DNA of 64,000 nucleotides from Hypomyces perniciosus (Eukaryota > Ascomycota > Sordariomycetes > Hypocreales > Hypocreaceae), in assembly GCA_008477525.1 (NCBI GenBank), contig SPDT01000013.1:543501-607500 (forward strand), given 5' to 3'. Position numbers and translations under genes: made by a program. The stretch's first letter is position 1. Every line of letters starts with the position of its first letter. Positions 34,280 through 44,374 of this stretch are shown in pieces. The notes under the pieces were generated by a model. It did no database searches. It was not told the DNA's origin and saw only the letters and a list, made by a program, of their open reading frames with translations.

Positions 34280-35339
34280 TTACTGTTTAAAGGATTACTA
34301 GCTAGCATTTCTTTAAAAGTCTACTTTTCTTTTATAAAAGTAAGCGAGTCTTTTATATACTAGTCTGCTTTTAGCTTTAGCGGACTATCCTCCTTTATTA
34401 GGTTGTATACCCTTAATATATAAAGCTATTTTTCCGCTATATCCTTTTCTGCAAAAAGGGGTAAGTTGCTTGCTAAAGCATTACTTAAGGTTCCTATTAG
34501 CGCGCTAGTATTATCTATAAAGACTAACTATTTCAGGGTAGCCTTTAATGTTTAAAGACTAAAAGGTCTTTTTAAATATACTAATAGCTTATTTAAAGTA
34601 TTTATTAAACAATCTTTAATACTTTATATCTTTACTACCTTTAAAAATATACTCTTTTCTTTTATATTACCTATAAAGGTATTCTTTACTGCAGGAATAT
34701 ATATAGGGAAAAGTTTAAATTCCAGTTTATTTTTTTTAACTTTATTAAATAGTTTATTTAACTTAACTATAAACAGTTTATCCATAATCTCTTTATTACT
34801 ATTAAAAAAGCTAATTTTATTAAACTATATATTCCTAATAATAATTACCTTTGCTAGGCAGGGTAATTAAATATAATATATATTATTTGCAGTATAGCTA
34901 ATAAAATATTTAATTAGCCCCTTAAACTTAATTTTAAATTCTCTCTTTTTCCAGCTAGCCTTACAGTCTTTATTAAATATATAGGCGCAGCAGCTATATA
35001 TATAAAGCCTGCTTTAATTTAGCTATAGGTCTATAAAAGGCTCCTTTATTAAAAAAGGCGTAAAGTCGCGGAACTATTACTCTAATTTATTAATAAATAA
35101 TATTATATTAAAGCTATATATAAAACTTATATTAATAATATACACTACAGCTTTTATACTCTTAGGCTATAAGTCAGTTAAAAGTCTTACAGCTTTTAGT
35201 ATCTTAATTGACTTAGTTATCACTTTTTAACCTACCTATTCTAAAGCGCTATTTAGCTTATATATATAAGAAAAGGCAAGTTTTAGGATAATACCTTTTA
35301 TATTAGCCTAGATTTAAAAGCGTAATAAACACTTAACCG

Positions 35340-35800
35340 CAATTACAGCTTTCTTATTATCCTGCCTAAAGAAGTATATAAAAACATTATATTATATCTT
35401 TACTATATTTATAAAGTTACAAAAAATACTAAAAACAGTTTCCTATTCTTTATTTAATAAAGGGCATATATATAACTATACAGTATATTTTTCTTTAAGT
35501 ATTAAAAGCCAGTTATCTTTATTATAGCCTTTAAGATAGTTTTAAAGATCCCAGTATACTTTAAAGAATAATCTTAATGCTTATCTATTAGACAGTCTAT
35601 AAAAGATAACCTATTTCGCGTATATAAAAGTATAAGCCTTACATTTTATATATATAGTTCCTTTAATATATATATTCCTTGCATTCTTTATAAGCGCTTT
35701 AAATGCTTCTAGGCCTAAATATCCTAATTATAAAAGCCAAAGCTATTCCAAGTTATATTATAATATTAAGGGATTATATATCAGTCTTCTCCTGCTTTTT
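35340..35800 (-). pseudogene. Copia integrase remnant
   Basis: Minus-strand translation gives YNKDNWLLIL, then a KE-type stretch, TVFSIF-like and RQDNKKAVIA-like runs, separated by stops, in the order of a copia integrase catalytic core. It lies on the 5' side of the gypsy insertion relative to the copia sense strand. Confidence 0.65.
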
Positions 35801-37639
35801 AATACTATATAAATGCTATAGTCTGCATTAAAAAGTATAAAAAGAGCTATTAAACTGCTTAATATAATACACTTAAAGATAAAGGTAATATAAAGTAATA
35901 AAGGTTTATATTAAAAAAATAAAAGATTATACCTATACTTTACCTTTTTTATAATAATATTTAATTTAGCTATATTAATATAAAGTATATTATTATATAC
36001 TATTAGCTAAGTCCCTATTTTCTAAAACTTTAACGAAAATATAATATTAATATAAAATCTATTAACTACAGCTATATTTAAAAGTTTAATAAAGCGCGCT
36101 ATTTTTTAATATAAATTATAAAGAGTATCCTTTATTAAACGCTAACCTCTTTTAATTATTAAATAGCTAGCTCCTCCTACTTTAATATAGTCTTTTTCTA
36201 TATTTAGGATAAAGGAGCTGGGAATAAGGTAATTCCTGCTATTTATAAGATAAATAGTACCGCATATATCGAAAAGGGTACTTTAAAAGAGGCAGTAAAG
36301 TATATCCTATATATTAATATATATTAATATACTTATCAAGTATACTGCAGGGCTTATATCTTCCTTATCGATTAAGCTTAAAGAGATTAAAGCAGCTATA
36401 ATAATTAAGGCTATTCCTCCCTATACTAAAGCAGTAAAGTTAATACCCTTTTTATTAAGCTTTTTATAGGTAGCCTATTATTTATTTTCTTGCAGGCGCG
36501 CGTAAATCTCTATAGCCTATTTAAGTATAAAAGTATATTTCCCTTTTTTATTAAGCCTTCCAGCAAGCGCAGTATATACTTTACTATAATCGTTTAAAGG
36601 CTAAGTATGCCTTTTAGGTCTATAAAGGCACTCTTTACTAACAAGAGGCTTTAAGTATATACTACTATTGCCTAATATATTATTAAAGCAGTTATTAAAT
36701 ATTGCGTAAAAGCTATAAGTATAATTCTCTATATTCTTTAAAGTATTTAAAAAAAGCTATCTAAACTAATCGAGGGAGAAGATTTTATTTATTTTACTGC
36801 TTTTAATTAGGCTATTTATATAGTATAAGTAGTAGGCAGTAAAACTTAAAGTAAAGTATACTTTAATAGCTTTAAAGAAAGCCATTTAAGAAGCTATTCC
36901 TATAACCTCTAAAAGCTTATACCTTACTGCACTTATATAAATATATGCCTAGTAAGTATACTATACTTCTAGCCTAATATTCCTATACTTTGCTTTATAT
37001 AGTATATATTAATAAAATAAATATACTTCCTTATATATTATATCCTTGCAAAAAGCTAATTAGTCTTTAGGCTTTTTAATAATTTAGTAAATAGTAAATT
37101 TAATATTAAAGTCCCTGTTATTATTGTAGGCTACTTTAGTAATAGTAAAGGTTAAGGCTGCAGCTTTAAAGTCTATTAAAATTAAAGTATAGATATTAAA
37201 GTTAACCGTCTTTTAAATCCAATTCAAAATCGCATCGCTAGCCTTCTTTTTCTCTTTATTTAAAGTAATATTAAACTAATACTCTTAAAGTATACTATTG
37301 TAGCAAGCAAAGATATTTACTGCAAAGGCATTAAAATTAAACTTTTATACTATATACTCCCTTACTTCTACTAAAGTAAATAGCCTAATAGTAGCGAAAT
37401 AGTTATTTAGCTAATTAAAAAGATTAAAATTAATTTTATTCTAGACCTTAACAGTAGTTATATAGTTAGTCAGAACAGTAATCCACTTAATCCACTAGAC
37501 TATTAATTCCAGCTTTATAAAAGCAATATCCTTTATACTATCTATTATAGAAAATAGCTTTAGCAGCTTAAAGGCAAAGGTAAAGGGTATAAGGAGAGAT
37601 ATAATATTAAAGTAAAAGTTTCTAGTAACTTTAATTGTT

Positions 37640-37657
37640 ACTACCTGGGCTTATAAC
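37640..37657 (-). promoter_or_regulatory. Half-tRNA(iMet)-like primer-binding site of the outer element
   Basis: Directly inside the 5' LTR the minus strand reads GTTATAAGCCCAGG. With one RIP-type G-to-A change (TGAGCC to TAAGCC) it would complement the anticodon arm of initiator tRNA-Met, the half-tRNA primer used by copia-type elements. Confidence 0.6.
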
Positions 37658-37923
37658 TATAGCGGAGCGCGGCACAGCTATATAGAGTATAAAAAGATAG
37701 GAAACGAAGCTTAATTTTATAAAAGAGAATATACCGTAGTGGCCTCGCTATATATACATATAGCTAATATAAAAAAGAAGCTATGTGCAGGCGCTTTATA
37801 AGCGCCTGCATAGTCTAACACATCGCTTATGCGATGTGTGTATCAGCTCGTATCTGCTTACATAGCAGATAAGAGCTCCCTAGCGCTGATAAGCGGTAGG
37901 GCCCCGGCCTACTCAACCCAACA
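37658..37923 (-). repeat. 5' LTR of the outer copia element (266 bp)
   Basis: Same length as the left LTR. Its outer ~140 bases keep CA/TG (for example the palindrome ACACATCGC-TTAT-GCGATGTGT at 37818-37839), while the inner part is RIP-converted. Confidence 0.92.
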
Positions 37924-37928
37924 GGTAG
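37924..37928. repeat. Right target-site duplication GGTAG of the outer element
   Basis: Pairs with GGTAG at 24568-24572. Confidence 0.9.
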
Positions 37929-38330
37929 TCAGCCTTACCGGCAGTGTTTCGTCCTCGGAGCTCATTTTTGTTTTAATTGTTGACGGATCAAAGGCACGTG
38001 ATGTTCGTTGAAGTCTCGATAGGATGACCGCCGATCGAGTCATCGTTGTGTTGGGCGGACTTTGAGGCTGAAGCCACCCCAGCACCGCCTCAACTAACAG
38101 CCAACGTACACACGAAGGTACCTAGGTAGAGTGCCTTGTACAGAGTCTACTGGCCACTGCCCAATCGACTCAATGGGGATTTTCGACCGGAGCGGCGTGA
38201 CTCAGACTTTCCAAGCTCGATTCGCTATGGCCCAGGGAGTCGAACGCTGTCTATATATCCTCACACATCCTCTGCAAACAAGCAACATGGCTCTCTTCTT
38301 CCATCATCCTTCACTTAGGGACCAGGAATC
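37929..38330 (+). promoter_or_regulatory. Promoter region of the vWA-RBR ligase gene
   Basis: 402 bp of normal composition between the retrotransposon and the next start codon. Short overlapping frames here have no features. The gene therefore has at most ~400 bp of unique upstream sequence before RIP DNA. Confidence 0.4.
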
Positions 38331-41300
38331 ATGGCAGACTCTCAAGGCGGGGCCAACAAGCCCTTCGACCTCCTTCTGGTCACAGATGCTACAGCCTCGA
38401 TGACCACATTTATCGAAGCCTTAAGCCAGTCGCTCCAGGAAGTCATCAGCATCTCGGCCTTGACGGCTTGTTTCGAGAGAATCGGCGTTCTCGCATACCG
38501 AGATTATGGCGGTGGACCCGACTCGCAGCTCACAGAATGGTCGGGATGGTGCTCCCCTTCTGGCAAAGTTCAGGGCCCTGAGATTGTATCACAAGATGCT
38601 GTGTTACAGATGGCACGCGAGATCCGCGCAGGTTACGGCGGCGACTGGCCTGAGGCGACCAAGACTGGACTTGCACATGCTTACAGTGTCATGAGAGCGG
38701 ATGCGACTACGTTGATCCTCCTTTACACGGATGCTCAGCCGCATTTCAAGGAGACGGGTGGCTCCAACTATGAAAGCGAGAAGAAGGCCCTGAAGACGGA
38801 TCCCAAGTATGGCGACTCAGGCAGCTTGTTCGTCGACTGGACGATAGCAGCTAAGACACTGGCATCCGAGCCTAAGAAGGGCGTCGTCTTCAGCATCCTT
38901 CCGAAGTCAGCTGCCTACACATCTTCTCCGTACATATATCTCTCCACGGTCACCGGAGGTAATGTGTTCGAAATCTCTTCAGTGGCCGCCTACAAGATCT
39001 CGCAGTTGACCCTTGGTGTGTTGCTCACCTGGATGAGGCTGGGTAAGACCGTAACCGATGGTAAGACGACATTGGGGTATATCACTCAATACAAGTCTGT
39101 TGACGACTTGACTACTGCGACGAACGAGGATCAAGCTTCCTTGGCAAAGTTTCTTACCAAGGGCTTTGACACCAACACCCCAGCTGCTAGGTCAACCTCC
39201 CTAAACATCCAATCCGAACAAATTACACTCAGCGTGATGCCAAACTTGGTAAAGGCACGCGGTCCGAAGATGGCCAGCTTCGCTGAAAAATACACCAAAG
39301 ATGAGGACTACAGGAAGCTGGTAGTCGATCAGATGCAGCGAATCATTCAGACAAACGTCGCAGCAGTCTCCATCAACCCCATTTTCGGTAGCCTTTGGCG
39401 AGCGATCTGTAATGATCGATCGAACCCTGCAAGGGACAGCCTAATCCAACTCTTTGGCCTCCATGTGGATAAGATTCCAAACGCTTCTGAGAAATCACGC
39501 ATGAAGACATGGCTCGCTGAATCATACAACTATGTTGATGAGATCAATCATCTCATCAAATCCGTTGCCCCAGAGGAACGCTTCCCTCTTCTTTTCCTAG
39601 ATCCCACAGCGGACTTTGGGACTGCGGCTGAGATCGACGAGGACGAAAACGACTCTGAGCAGCGCCGTTTACAGGATTTCACACGTTCAGAGTTACTCGA
39701 GATTGGAAGATCATGCGACTACAAGATTTTGCGACGATTGGGCAAAGTGTTGACTCGCCTGACCTTTGTTCAGAACCAAGAGGATCTCCCAAACCATATC
39801 CGGACAATGGGCACCAAGGATAGTGTGCCCTGTATCCCCTTGGCACTCACAAAGGAAAAATACCATCGCCAGTTTTGGAAGGTTCTTTTACACGCCGTTC
39901 TCCCAGGGACAAAGCTCGCTGCACGCCCCGCTGCTTTATTAGCAGCATTGTCACTACGCATGGGAATTTCTTCCCTTCGAGATGCAGCAGATCAGGAGCT
40001 CTTGTCATTCCACGGCCAATGGAATACCCTTGAGGTTCCTGAGACATGGAACCTCGGTTGCCTGAATCTTTTGCTTGATGCCGATACGGATTATGAGAAG
40101 AGACTTGCCGACGGCGTAACTGCAAGGCTGACACCAGATTCTCGCATCTTGGACGAGAAAGACCGAGACGTCTTTAAAGCCCTGGTGGACTACAAGATGC
40201 TTGAGCTCAATCTTGAGACCGCCCTTCAGGCCAATATTGGCTGGAGCCCGAACAAGAACAAAGTCCCGCTAGGTCCAGTTGTGATCTGCAAGAAGTGCAA
40301 GTTCCCCCGTTCCGTCACGATAATGGCGCAGGGTGGATTTTGTGGGTTATGCGATGTAGAAATCGATAGGTGCAACTGCGCAGCATGCCTCGTGGTCCCA
40401 GATCACGCTGATCGTCTGAAGAAGAACGTTTCGGCCGAGCACAATGATCAATCCACGGCTTATTGGGTTGAGTGTTCTGAGAAATCATGTCGCGCGCAGT
40501 ACGTCGTTTACAACCCTGATGCTCTACGTGTCCGCCCCAAGTGCTTCTATTGCCGCCATCGGCGTGCCAGGGACGGCCAGATTCAGGTTGGTGAGCCACC
40601 ATTGGTCGAGTGTTCCAAGTGCTTGAGCCGTATCATTTGGCCAGATGAGTACCGTCCAAACGACTTGGATCTCACCCAGCACCAATGTTCCGCGTGTCTC
40701 TCTGGCGCAGCGACTATCGTTGCGCAGGAAACTTCAGCCCGGAAGTTGACTGACGAGAACGGCTGGGATTGGCTGCTCAAGAACGAGGACAAGACAATCC
40801 GGGAACCCTTCAATGGCCGTTCGGTCTTTTACACAGCATCCCATTCCGATCTCGCCAACCTCACCACCAAAGTAGAAGTTCTTCCAGCCGTGGGCAACGA
40901 TTTCACCCTCTATGGCAAGCTTGTGCGAAACCCCGACGAAGTTAAGGCGGCCCTCCTTAAGTGGGTCAAGTCTCGTCGAACAGAATCTGGCACTTGCAGT
41001 CTCTGCTTCTCGAACTTTCGCAAGTCAGATATCATGCCGGCATGTGGCCGCTCCCGGTGCCATCAGCTCATTTGCAATGGCTGCCGCAAAGATTGGTATG
41101 GCATCAATCGTCCTGGCCGAATCATCAACGTTGCTGCTCTTAGCTGCCCTTTCTGTCGGCGACAGCCGGCGCCCAAGGCAGTCAGCCGGTTTGGATTCAC
41201 CCGTGTTGGAAACCTTCGCTCGGCGGTGGACGAGAGCGGCTATTGGATCTATGCTTGGTGCTTTGAGTGCGGGTTTGCGAGGCAGTACGTCGAGAGGGTG

Positions 41301-41609
41301 TGTGCTGCTGGAGCGCCGCCTGAGCTGAAGAACTGGCATTGTGACTCTTGTAAGTCGGGTTTTGAAACAGAGGTCAAGGCATTGCCGGTATGTCCTGGTT
41401 GTGGCGTGGCCACGCAGAAGACGGCGGGATGTGATCACATTACATGCCCATGTGGGACTCATTGGTGCTATGCTTGTGGGAAGGCTACGGAGGAGAGAGA
41501 GATATACAACCACATTGCGAAGGAGCATGGCGGGTTGGAGTGGGATTACTGGAGCGACGATGGTGGTGATGATTATGATGAGGATGAGGATAATGAGCAA
41601 GATCAATGA
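38331..41609 (+). CDS. vWA-domain RBR-type (RING-IBR-RING) E3 ubiquitin ligase
   Basis: Uninterrupted 1092-residue frame from ATG 38331. The N-terminal ~240 residues form a von Willebrand A domain with a MIDAS-like DATAS (Asp19, Thr21, Ser23), a YRDYGGG loop and LLYTDAQPHF. A helical middle follows. From ~645 come several cysteine pairs forming zinc ribbons (CKKC, CGLC, CNCAAC, then CSEKSC, CFYC, CSKC, CSAC). The RBR occupies ~889 to the end: RING1 CSLC...CHQLICNGC...CPFC, IBR CFEC...CDSC, and RING2 CPGC...TAGCDHITCPCGTHWCYACG, in which the first Cys of GCDHITC (~1034) is the expected ubiquitin-accepting residue. An acidic tail ends it. RBR ligases use a RING/HECT hybrid mechanism; substrates here are unknown. 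The vWA head suggests a protein-binding module. Convergent with the glycosyltransferase gene. Confidence 0.88.
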   Translation: MADSQGGANKPFDLLLVTDATASMTTFIEALSQSLQEVISISALTACFERIGVLAYRDYGGGPDSQLTEWSGWCSPSGKVQGPEIVSQDAVLQMAREIRAGYGGDWPEATKTGLAHAYSVMRADATTLILLYTDAQPHFKETGGSNYESEKKALKTDPKYGDSGSLFVDWTIAAKTLASEPKKGVVFSILPKSAAYTSSPYIYLSTVTGGNVFEISSVAAYKISQLTLGVLLTWMRLGKTVTDGKTTLGYITQYKSVDDLTTATNEDQASLAKFLTKGFDTNTPAARSTSLNIQSEQITLSVMPNLVKARGPKMASFAEKYTKDEDYRKLVVDQMQRIIQTNVAAVSINPIFGSLWRAICNDRSNPARDSLIQLFGLHVDKIPNASEKSRMKTWLAESYNYVDEINHLIKSVAPEERFPLLFLDPTADFGTAAEIDEDENDSEQRRLQDFTRSELLEIGRSCDYKILRRLGKVLTRLTFVQNQEDLPNHIRTMGTKDSVPCIPLALTKEKYHRQFWKVLLHAVLPGTKLAARPAALLAALSLRMGISSLRDAADQELLSFHGQWNTLEVPETWNLGCLNLLLDADTDYEKRLADGVTARLTPDSRILDEKDRDVFKALVDYKMLELNLETALQANIGWSPNKNKVPLGPVVICKKCKFPRSVTIMAQGGFCGLCDVEIDRCNCAACLVVPDHADRLKKNVSAEHNDQSTAYWVECSEKSCRAQYVVYNPDALRVRPKCFYCRHRRARDGQIQVGEPPLVECSKCLSRIIWPDEYRPNDLDLTQHQCSACLSGAATIVAQETSARKLTDENGWDWLLKNEDKTIREPFNGRSVFYTASHSDLANLTTKVEVLPAVGNDFTLYGKLVRNPDEVKAALLKWVKSRRTESGTCSLCFSNFRKSDIMPACGRSRCHQLICNGCRKDWYGINRPGRIINVAALSCPFCRRQPAPKAVSRFGFTRVGNLRSAVDESGYWIYAWCFECGFARQYVERVCAAGAPPELKNWHCDSCKSGFETEVKALPVCPGCGVATQKTAGCDHITCPCGTHWCYACGKATEEREIYNHIAKEHGGLEWDYWSDDGGDDYDEDEDNEQDQ

Positions 41610-41927
41610 TTAAGTGTTTTCTTGGTCTTTGTCACGATTATTTTTTCCCCTGGTATTTCCAGTTAGCCTGCATGGTTGATTAAATAAATCCATTGCCTAT
41701 TGCCTACATTGGACTGAAAATTAATAAAGTCTACTGTGAGAATATCCCATATACCAACATTCTAGACTTCTCATACCAGACAGGGTTGGTCAGCTCAGTG
41801 TGTCCAGACTGGCATAGCCATTCAAATCACTACCATCGAGTACGATGATCGTCATGGCTTTCTAATTGCAATTTTGTGCAAGTTCCTCATGATATGCGAT
41901 CAAGATATACGGAACACCCAAATCTAG
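41610..41927. other. Convergent 3' intergenic region
   Basis: 318 bp between the ligase stop and the glycosyltransferase stop; A/T-rich 3' sequence only. Confidence 0.3.
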
Positions 41928-43773
41928 CTATGACCTCCCAGCGTAGGCCAACTTTGCTACCTCTCGCGCAGCAATATCGCGACCCTTCTCTCCGGCATTG
42001 ATCCTGTCGCCCAGCTCCTTAGCCTTGCGTCGCATAAAAACGCTGGCTTCGCCTCCGTCTACTACCTTGAGAAAAGCCTGACTGAGACCTTCAACAGTCC
42101 AGTCAGGGCTGGTCTCGCGACAGCCCCATACTCCGACGTTGATGGTTTCCACCAGGGCTGCGTAGTTGTACAGATCTGTCCACAGAGGGAGGATGACTTG
42201 GGGAACTCCCGCACTGGTCTTGACATCAATATCTCAGTCGATTCCCTGGTCTCGAAAAAACTAATATTAAGTAAGGAAAAACTCACCCGATGGCCTCGTG
42301 GTAGCAGTTTGAGCCGCCGTGGTGAACAGATGCCACGATGTGCCCGGACTCGAGCAGGGAAGAGGGATCGACAGTTAGCCACTTGTGCATTCTGAGTCTT
42401 CCGTTGTCCAAGTAGGGCTGCAGTGGGTTCGTGAAGTCGTCTGAGTAATCGCCAAATTTGTTGAACTTCCAAAGGAATTGCACGTTTGATTTGCTGAGCA
42501 CCCCGGCTATTGCCTTGGCCATGGTGGTGGCTTGTCTCTCGCTGTACTAATTTAGGGATCAGTATCAGTCTAGGAGAGGTAACAAGTGGCGAGTTGGTAG
42601 CAGTTATTCTGGCTTCTAGTCCTCAATCTCAGTATGGACGATGCATTTGCAGAGTCTTTATGAAATATGAGCTAGCATGCCTGTGAAGTTCAGGAGGTAA
42701 ACTTTCATAAAAATACTCACTTGGACGAGACTTCCGAGATTCACCAACACAGTCGGAGCCTTCTTCAACCACTCAGCCAGCTTTGGGTCTTGCTCCGCGG
42801 CTGGAGCAGCTGATAGCACAATTGGTTCGGCGCAGGTAACATTCAGCGGCACAACGTCAACTGGGATAGACGCTCCCTCGGTAGTCATGCTGATCCAGGG
42901 CGCATCATGACGATGGATATTGAGGAAGTTGATGGAATCTTGGAGTCCCATTTCCTTGAGGGCTTTCTTCTTGGCGGAGAGATCCGGTGTTGTTAGTGCG
43001 GTATAGATGAAGCGCAGGTTGAAGTAGATGTTTTCAGGGATCTTTCGCAGGGGAACTGGGAATGCATGTCCTGACGCCATCCTGCTGTGGGTTAACACAG
43101 AGTTCTCTGGTGAATGAGTTAATACGTACGCGGGATACTTCCAAAACATGCTGCCGTACGGCTGCTGGGGAAGAAAAGTGTCCACCAACGTGTTCGGACT
43201 TATAATGGCATGTAGTCGATTCTTATCACGCGCGGCATCCATGGCCGGGAGGAAAAGCCAATCCAAAACAACGACTGCGGGATCAACTTTTTCGATGATG
43301 CCATTCAACTCACTATAGATGGCAAAGTGCTCTTCAGCGCTCCACGGCGTGATCCAAAGCTGCAGATCCTTCAAGAAATGCCCGATGCCAGCAGAGCCAG
43401 GAGGGTGAATCATAGTATCCACGTCTTTCCCCCGTGCCTTGACGGCAGCCAAGTAAGATGGTGCGCGTAGCTCGTGGAAGATGACATCATGGGCTGTGGG
43501 CGTCTTGCGACGGGCGAACCTGGAGATTCTGACGAGCTTATCGCCGAGTGGTGAGAATGAGGCGAAGTGGACTTGGATGTCGGGGTAGTTCTCCAGCAGG
43601 GCTGATGCTGTGGCTACGTGGACGTTTGAGAGGCCGTGTTCTTTGTTAACCAGGAATAAAGCCGTCTTATTCTTGCCCTGGACGTATTGTCGAGGCTGAG
43701 GTTCGTTGTCTTGCTTGAAGAAGACGGCAAGCAGGCCGATGAGCAAGGCGCCGAAAAGGAGCCGCTTGAACAT
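41928..43773 (-). CDS. UDP-glycosyltransferase (GT1 family), membrane-anchored, 4 exons
   Basis: Minus-strand exons 43773-43130, 43081-42721, 42546-42287 and 42213-41928 give 516 residues. Joins read WKYPAMASGHAFPVP, NLGSLVQYSERQATT and HEAIGAGVPQVILPLW. The start is ATG 43773; the frame runs further upstream only through non-ATG codons. The N-terminus has a hydrophobic anchor (LLFGALLIGLLAVFF), then the acceptor domain with NVHVATASALL. The C-terminal donor domain carries the UGT signature HHGGSNCYHEAIGAG...PLWTDLYNYA. These enzymes move a sugar from UDP-sugar to small lipophilic acceptors, sterols or xenobiotics; the substrate is not readable. The first intron is 48 bp (or 45 with the other CAG), a multiple of three without a stop, so retention would add 16 residues. 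The next gene upstream is a Zn2Cys6 regulator on the same strand. Confidence 0.85.
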
Positions 43774-44374
43774 GGGGACGGTGCCAATTTCGAGAGATAC
43801 TAATACCGTATAGAGAAAATCATGAATCAATAACAGTCTCGTTTAAGCTCCTTAACTAGCCGGGTGTAAGCAATAATAGACAACCTATATATATCTATAT
43901 GGTTTTTTACAAACAAGAGAGTACGAGTAGACACATTTGATGCCAGTTCTACTTACTTGGTGAGTTAATTAAGCCGGCCCGACTGGCCCGGACGGACAGC
44001 GGGGGCCAATGGCGAGTCGGGTCGGCTTAATTAACCATAACTCATACATTGCGTTTATACCAAAATCAATCCCGGGGTATCAAGTCCAGCTTTTGGTCTG
44101 CCTCCTTCGCTATCTCAATCCTTTGCCGGAAATATCCATCTCCTCGTCAGTCAGCTGAGTAATTGGAGGTGGAAAATGAAGTTGATGAAGGTAAGCCTCG
44201 AAAGTGGGTACTAAACGATACCGAGAACAAAACAGGGGATTTCGGAGAAATGTACGCAGGATATATAGACATGATGCTTGATAGGTAAGCATGGTTGTTC
44301 GGTCTATCAAGTTTAGCCCCATTCTATAAAAGCGAAGGCTCCAGTGAACCTCAAATCAGGTCCCAGGGTCAGAA
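43774..44374. promoter_or_regulatory. Upstream region of the UGT gene with an inverted repeat
   Basis: 601 bp between the regulator's stop and the UGT start. It contains the 25-base inverted repeat listed next. A 70-codon frame at 44110-44322 (minus) has no known motif. Confidence 0.4.
43964..44035. repeat. 25-bp inverted repeat with 22-bp spacer
   Basis: Arms 43964-43988 and 44011-44035 are reverse complements at 23 of 25 positions (GTTAATTAAGCCG ends outward). The spacer is GC-rich. It could be a stem-loop, a regulator site, or a small foldback; it lies ~190-260 bp upstream of the UGT start. Confidence 0.8.

Larger units (their letters stand above)
24573..37923 (-). mobile_element. RIP-degraded Ty1/copia LTR retrotransposon (outer unit of a nest)
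   Basis: Bounded by 266-bp direct LTRs and a GGTAG duplication. On the minus strand the LTR starts TGTTGGGTTGAG and ends CCGCCACA. Decayed domains in copia order are readable on the minus strand: integrase remnants around 35340-35800 (YNKDNWLLIL, then RQDNKKAVIA-like stretches) and reverse transcriptase around 27560-27860 (AAILAARFFYIF, then NAFFNTL, then KALYSL). A half-tRNA-like primer site follows the 5' LTR and a G-run polypurine tract precedes the 3' LTR. Stops interrupt every frame, and CpA/TpG are nearly absent while TpA is very frequent, which is the RIP signature. The unit is interrupted by the gypsy element at 28391-34274 and two small islands near 25.0-25.4 kb. Without the gypsy insertion it would be ~7.46 kb. 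It cannot encode functional protein. Confidence 0.9.

Noticed and set aside
24600..37600. Short frames within the A/T-rich block (for example 28805-29011, 29443-29643)
   Set aside because: They are RIP-damaged retrotransposon remnants, not genes.
24573..37923. Centromere or sub-telomere explanation for the A/T-rich block
   Set aside because: The block is delimited exactly by one pair of LTRs and a target duplication, which explains all of it.
43773..43830. Extended UGT start at 43830
   Set aside because: The extension begins with TTG, not ATG; MFKRLLFGALLIG at 43773 gives a clean N-terminal anchor.
44110..44322. 70-codon minus-strand frame between the regulator and the UGT
   Set aside because: It has an ATG but no recognised motif, and splicing to either neighbour is not needed, since both have complete ends.
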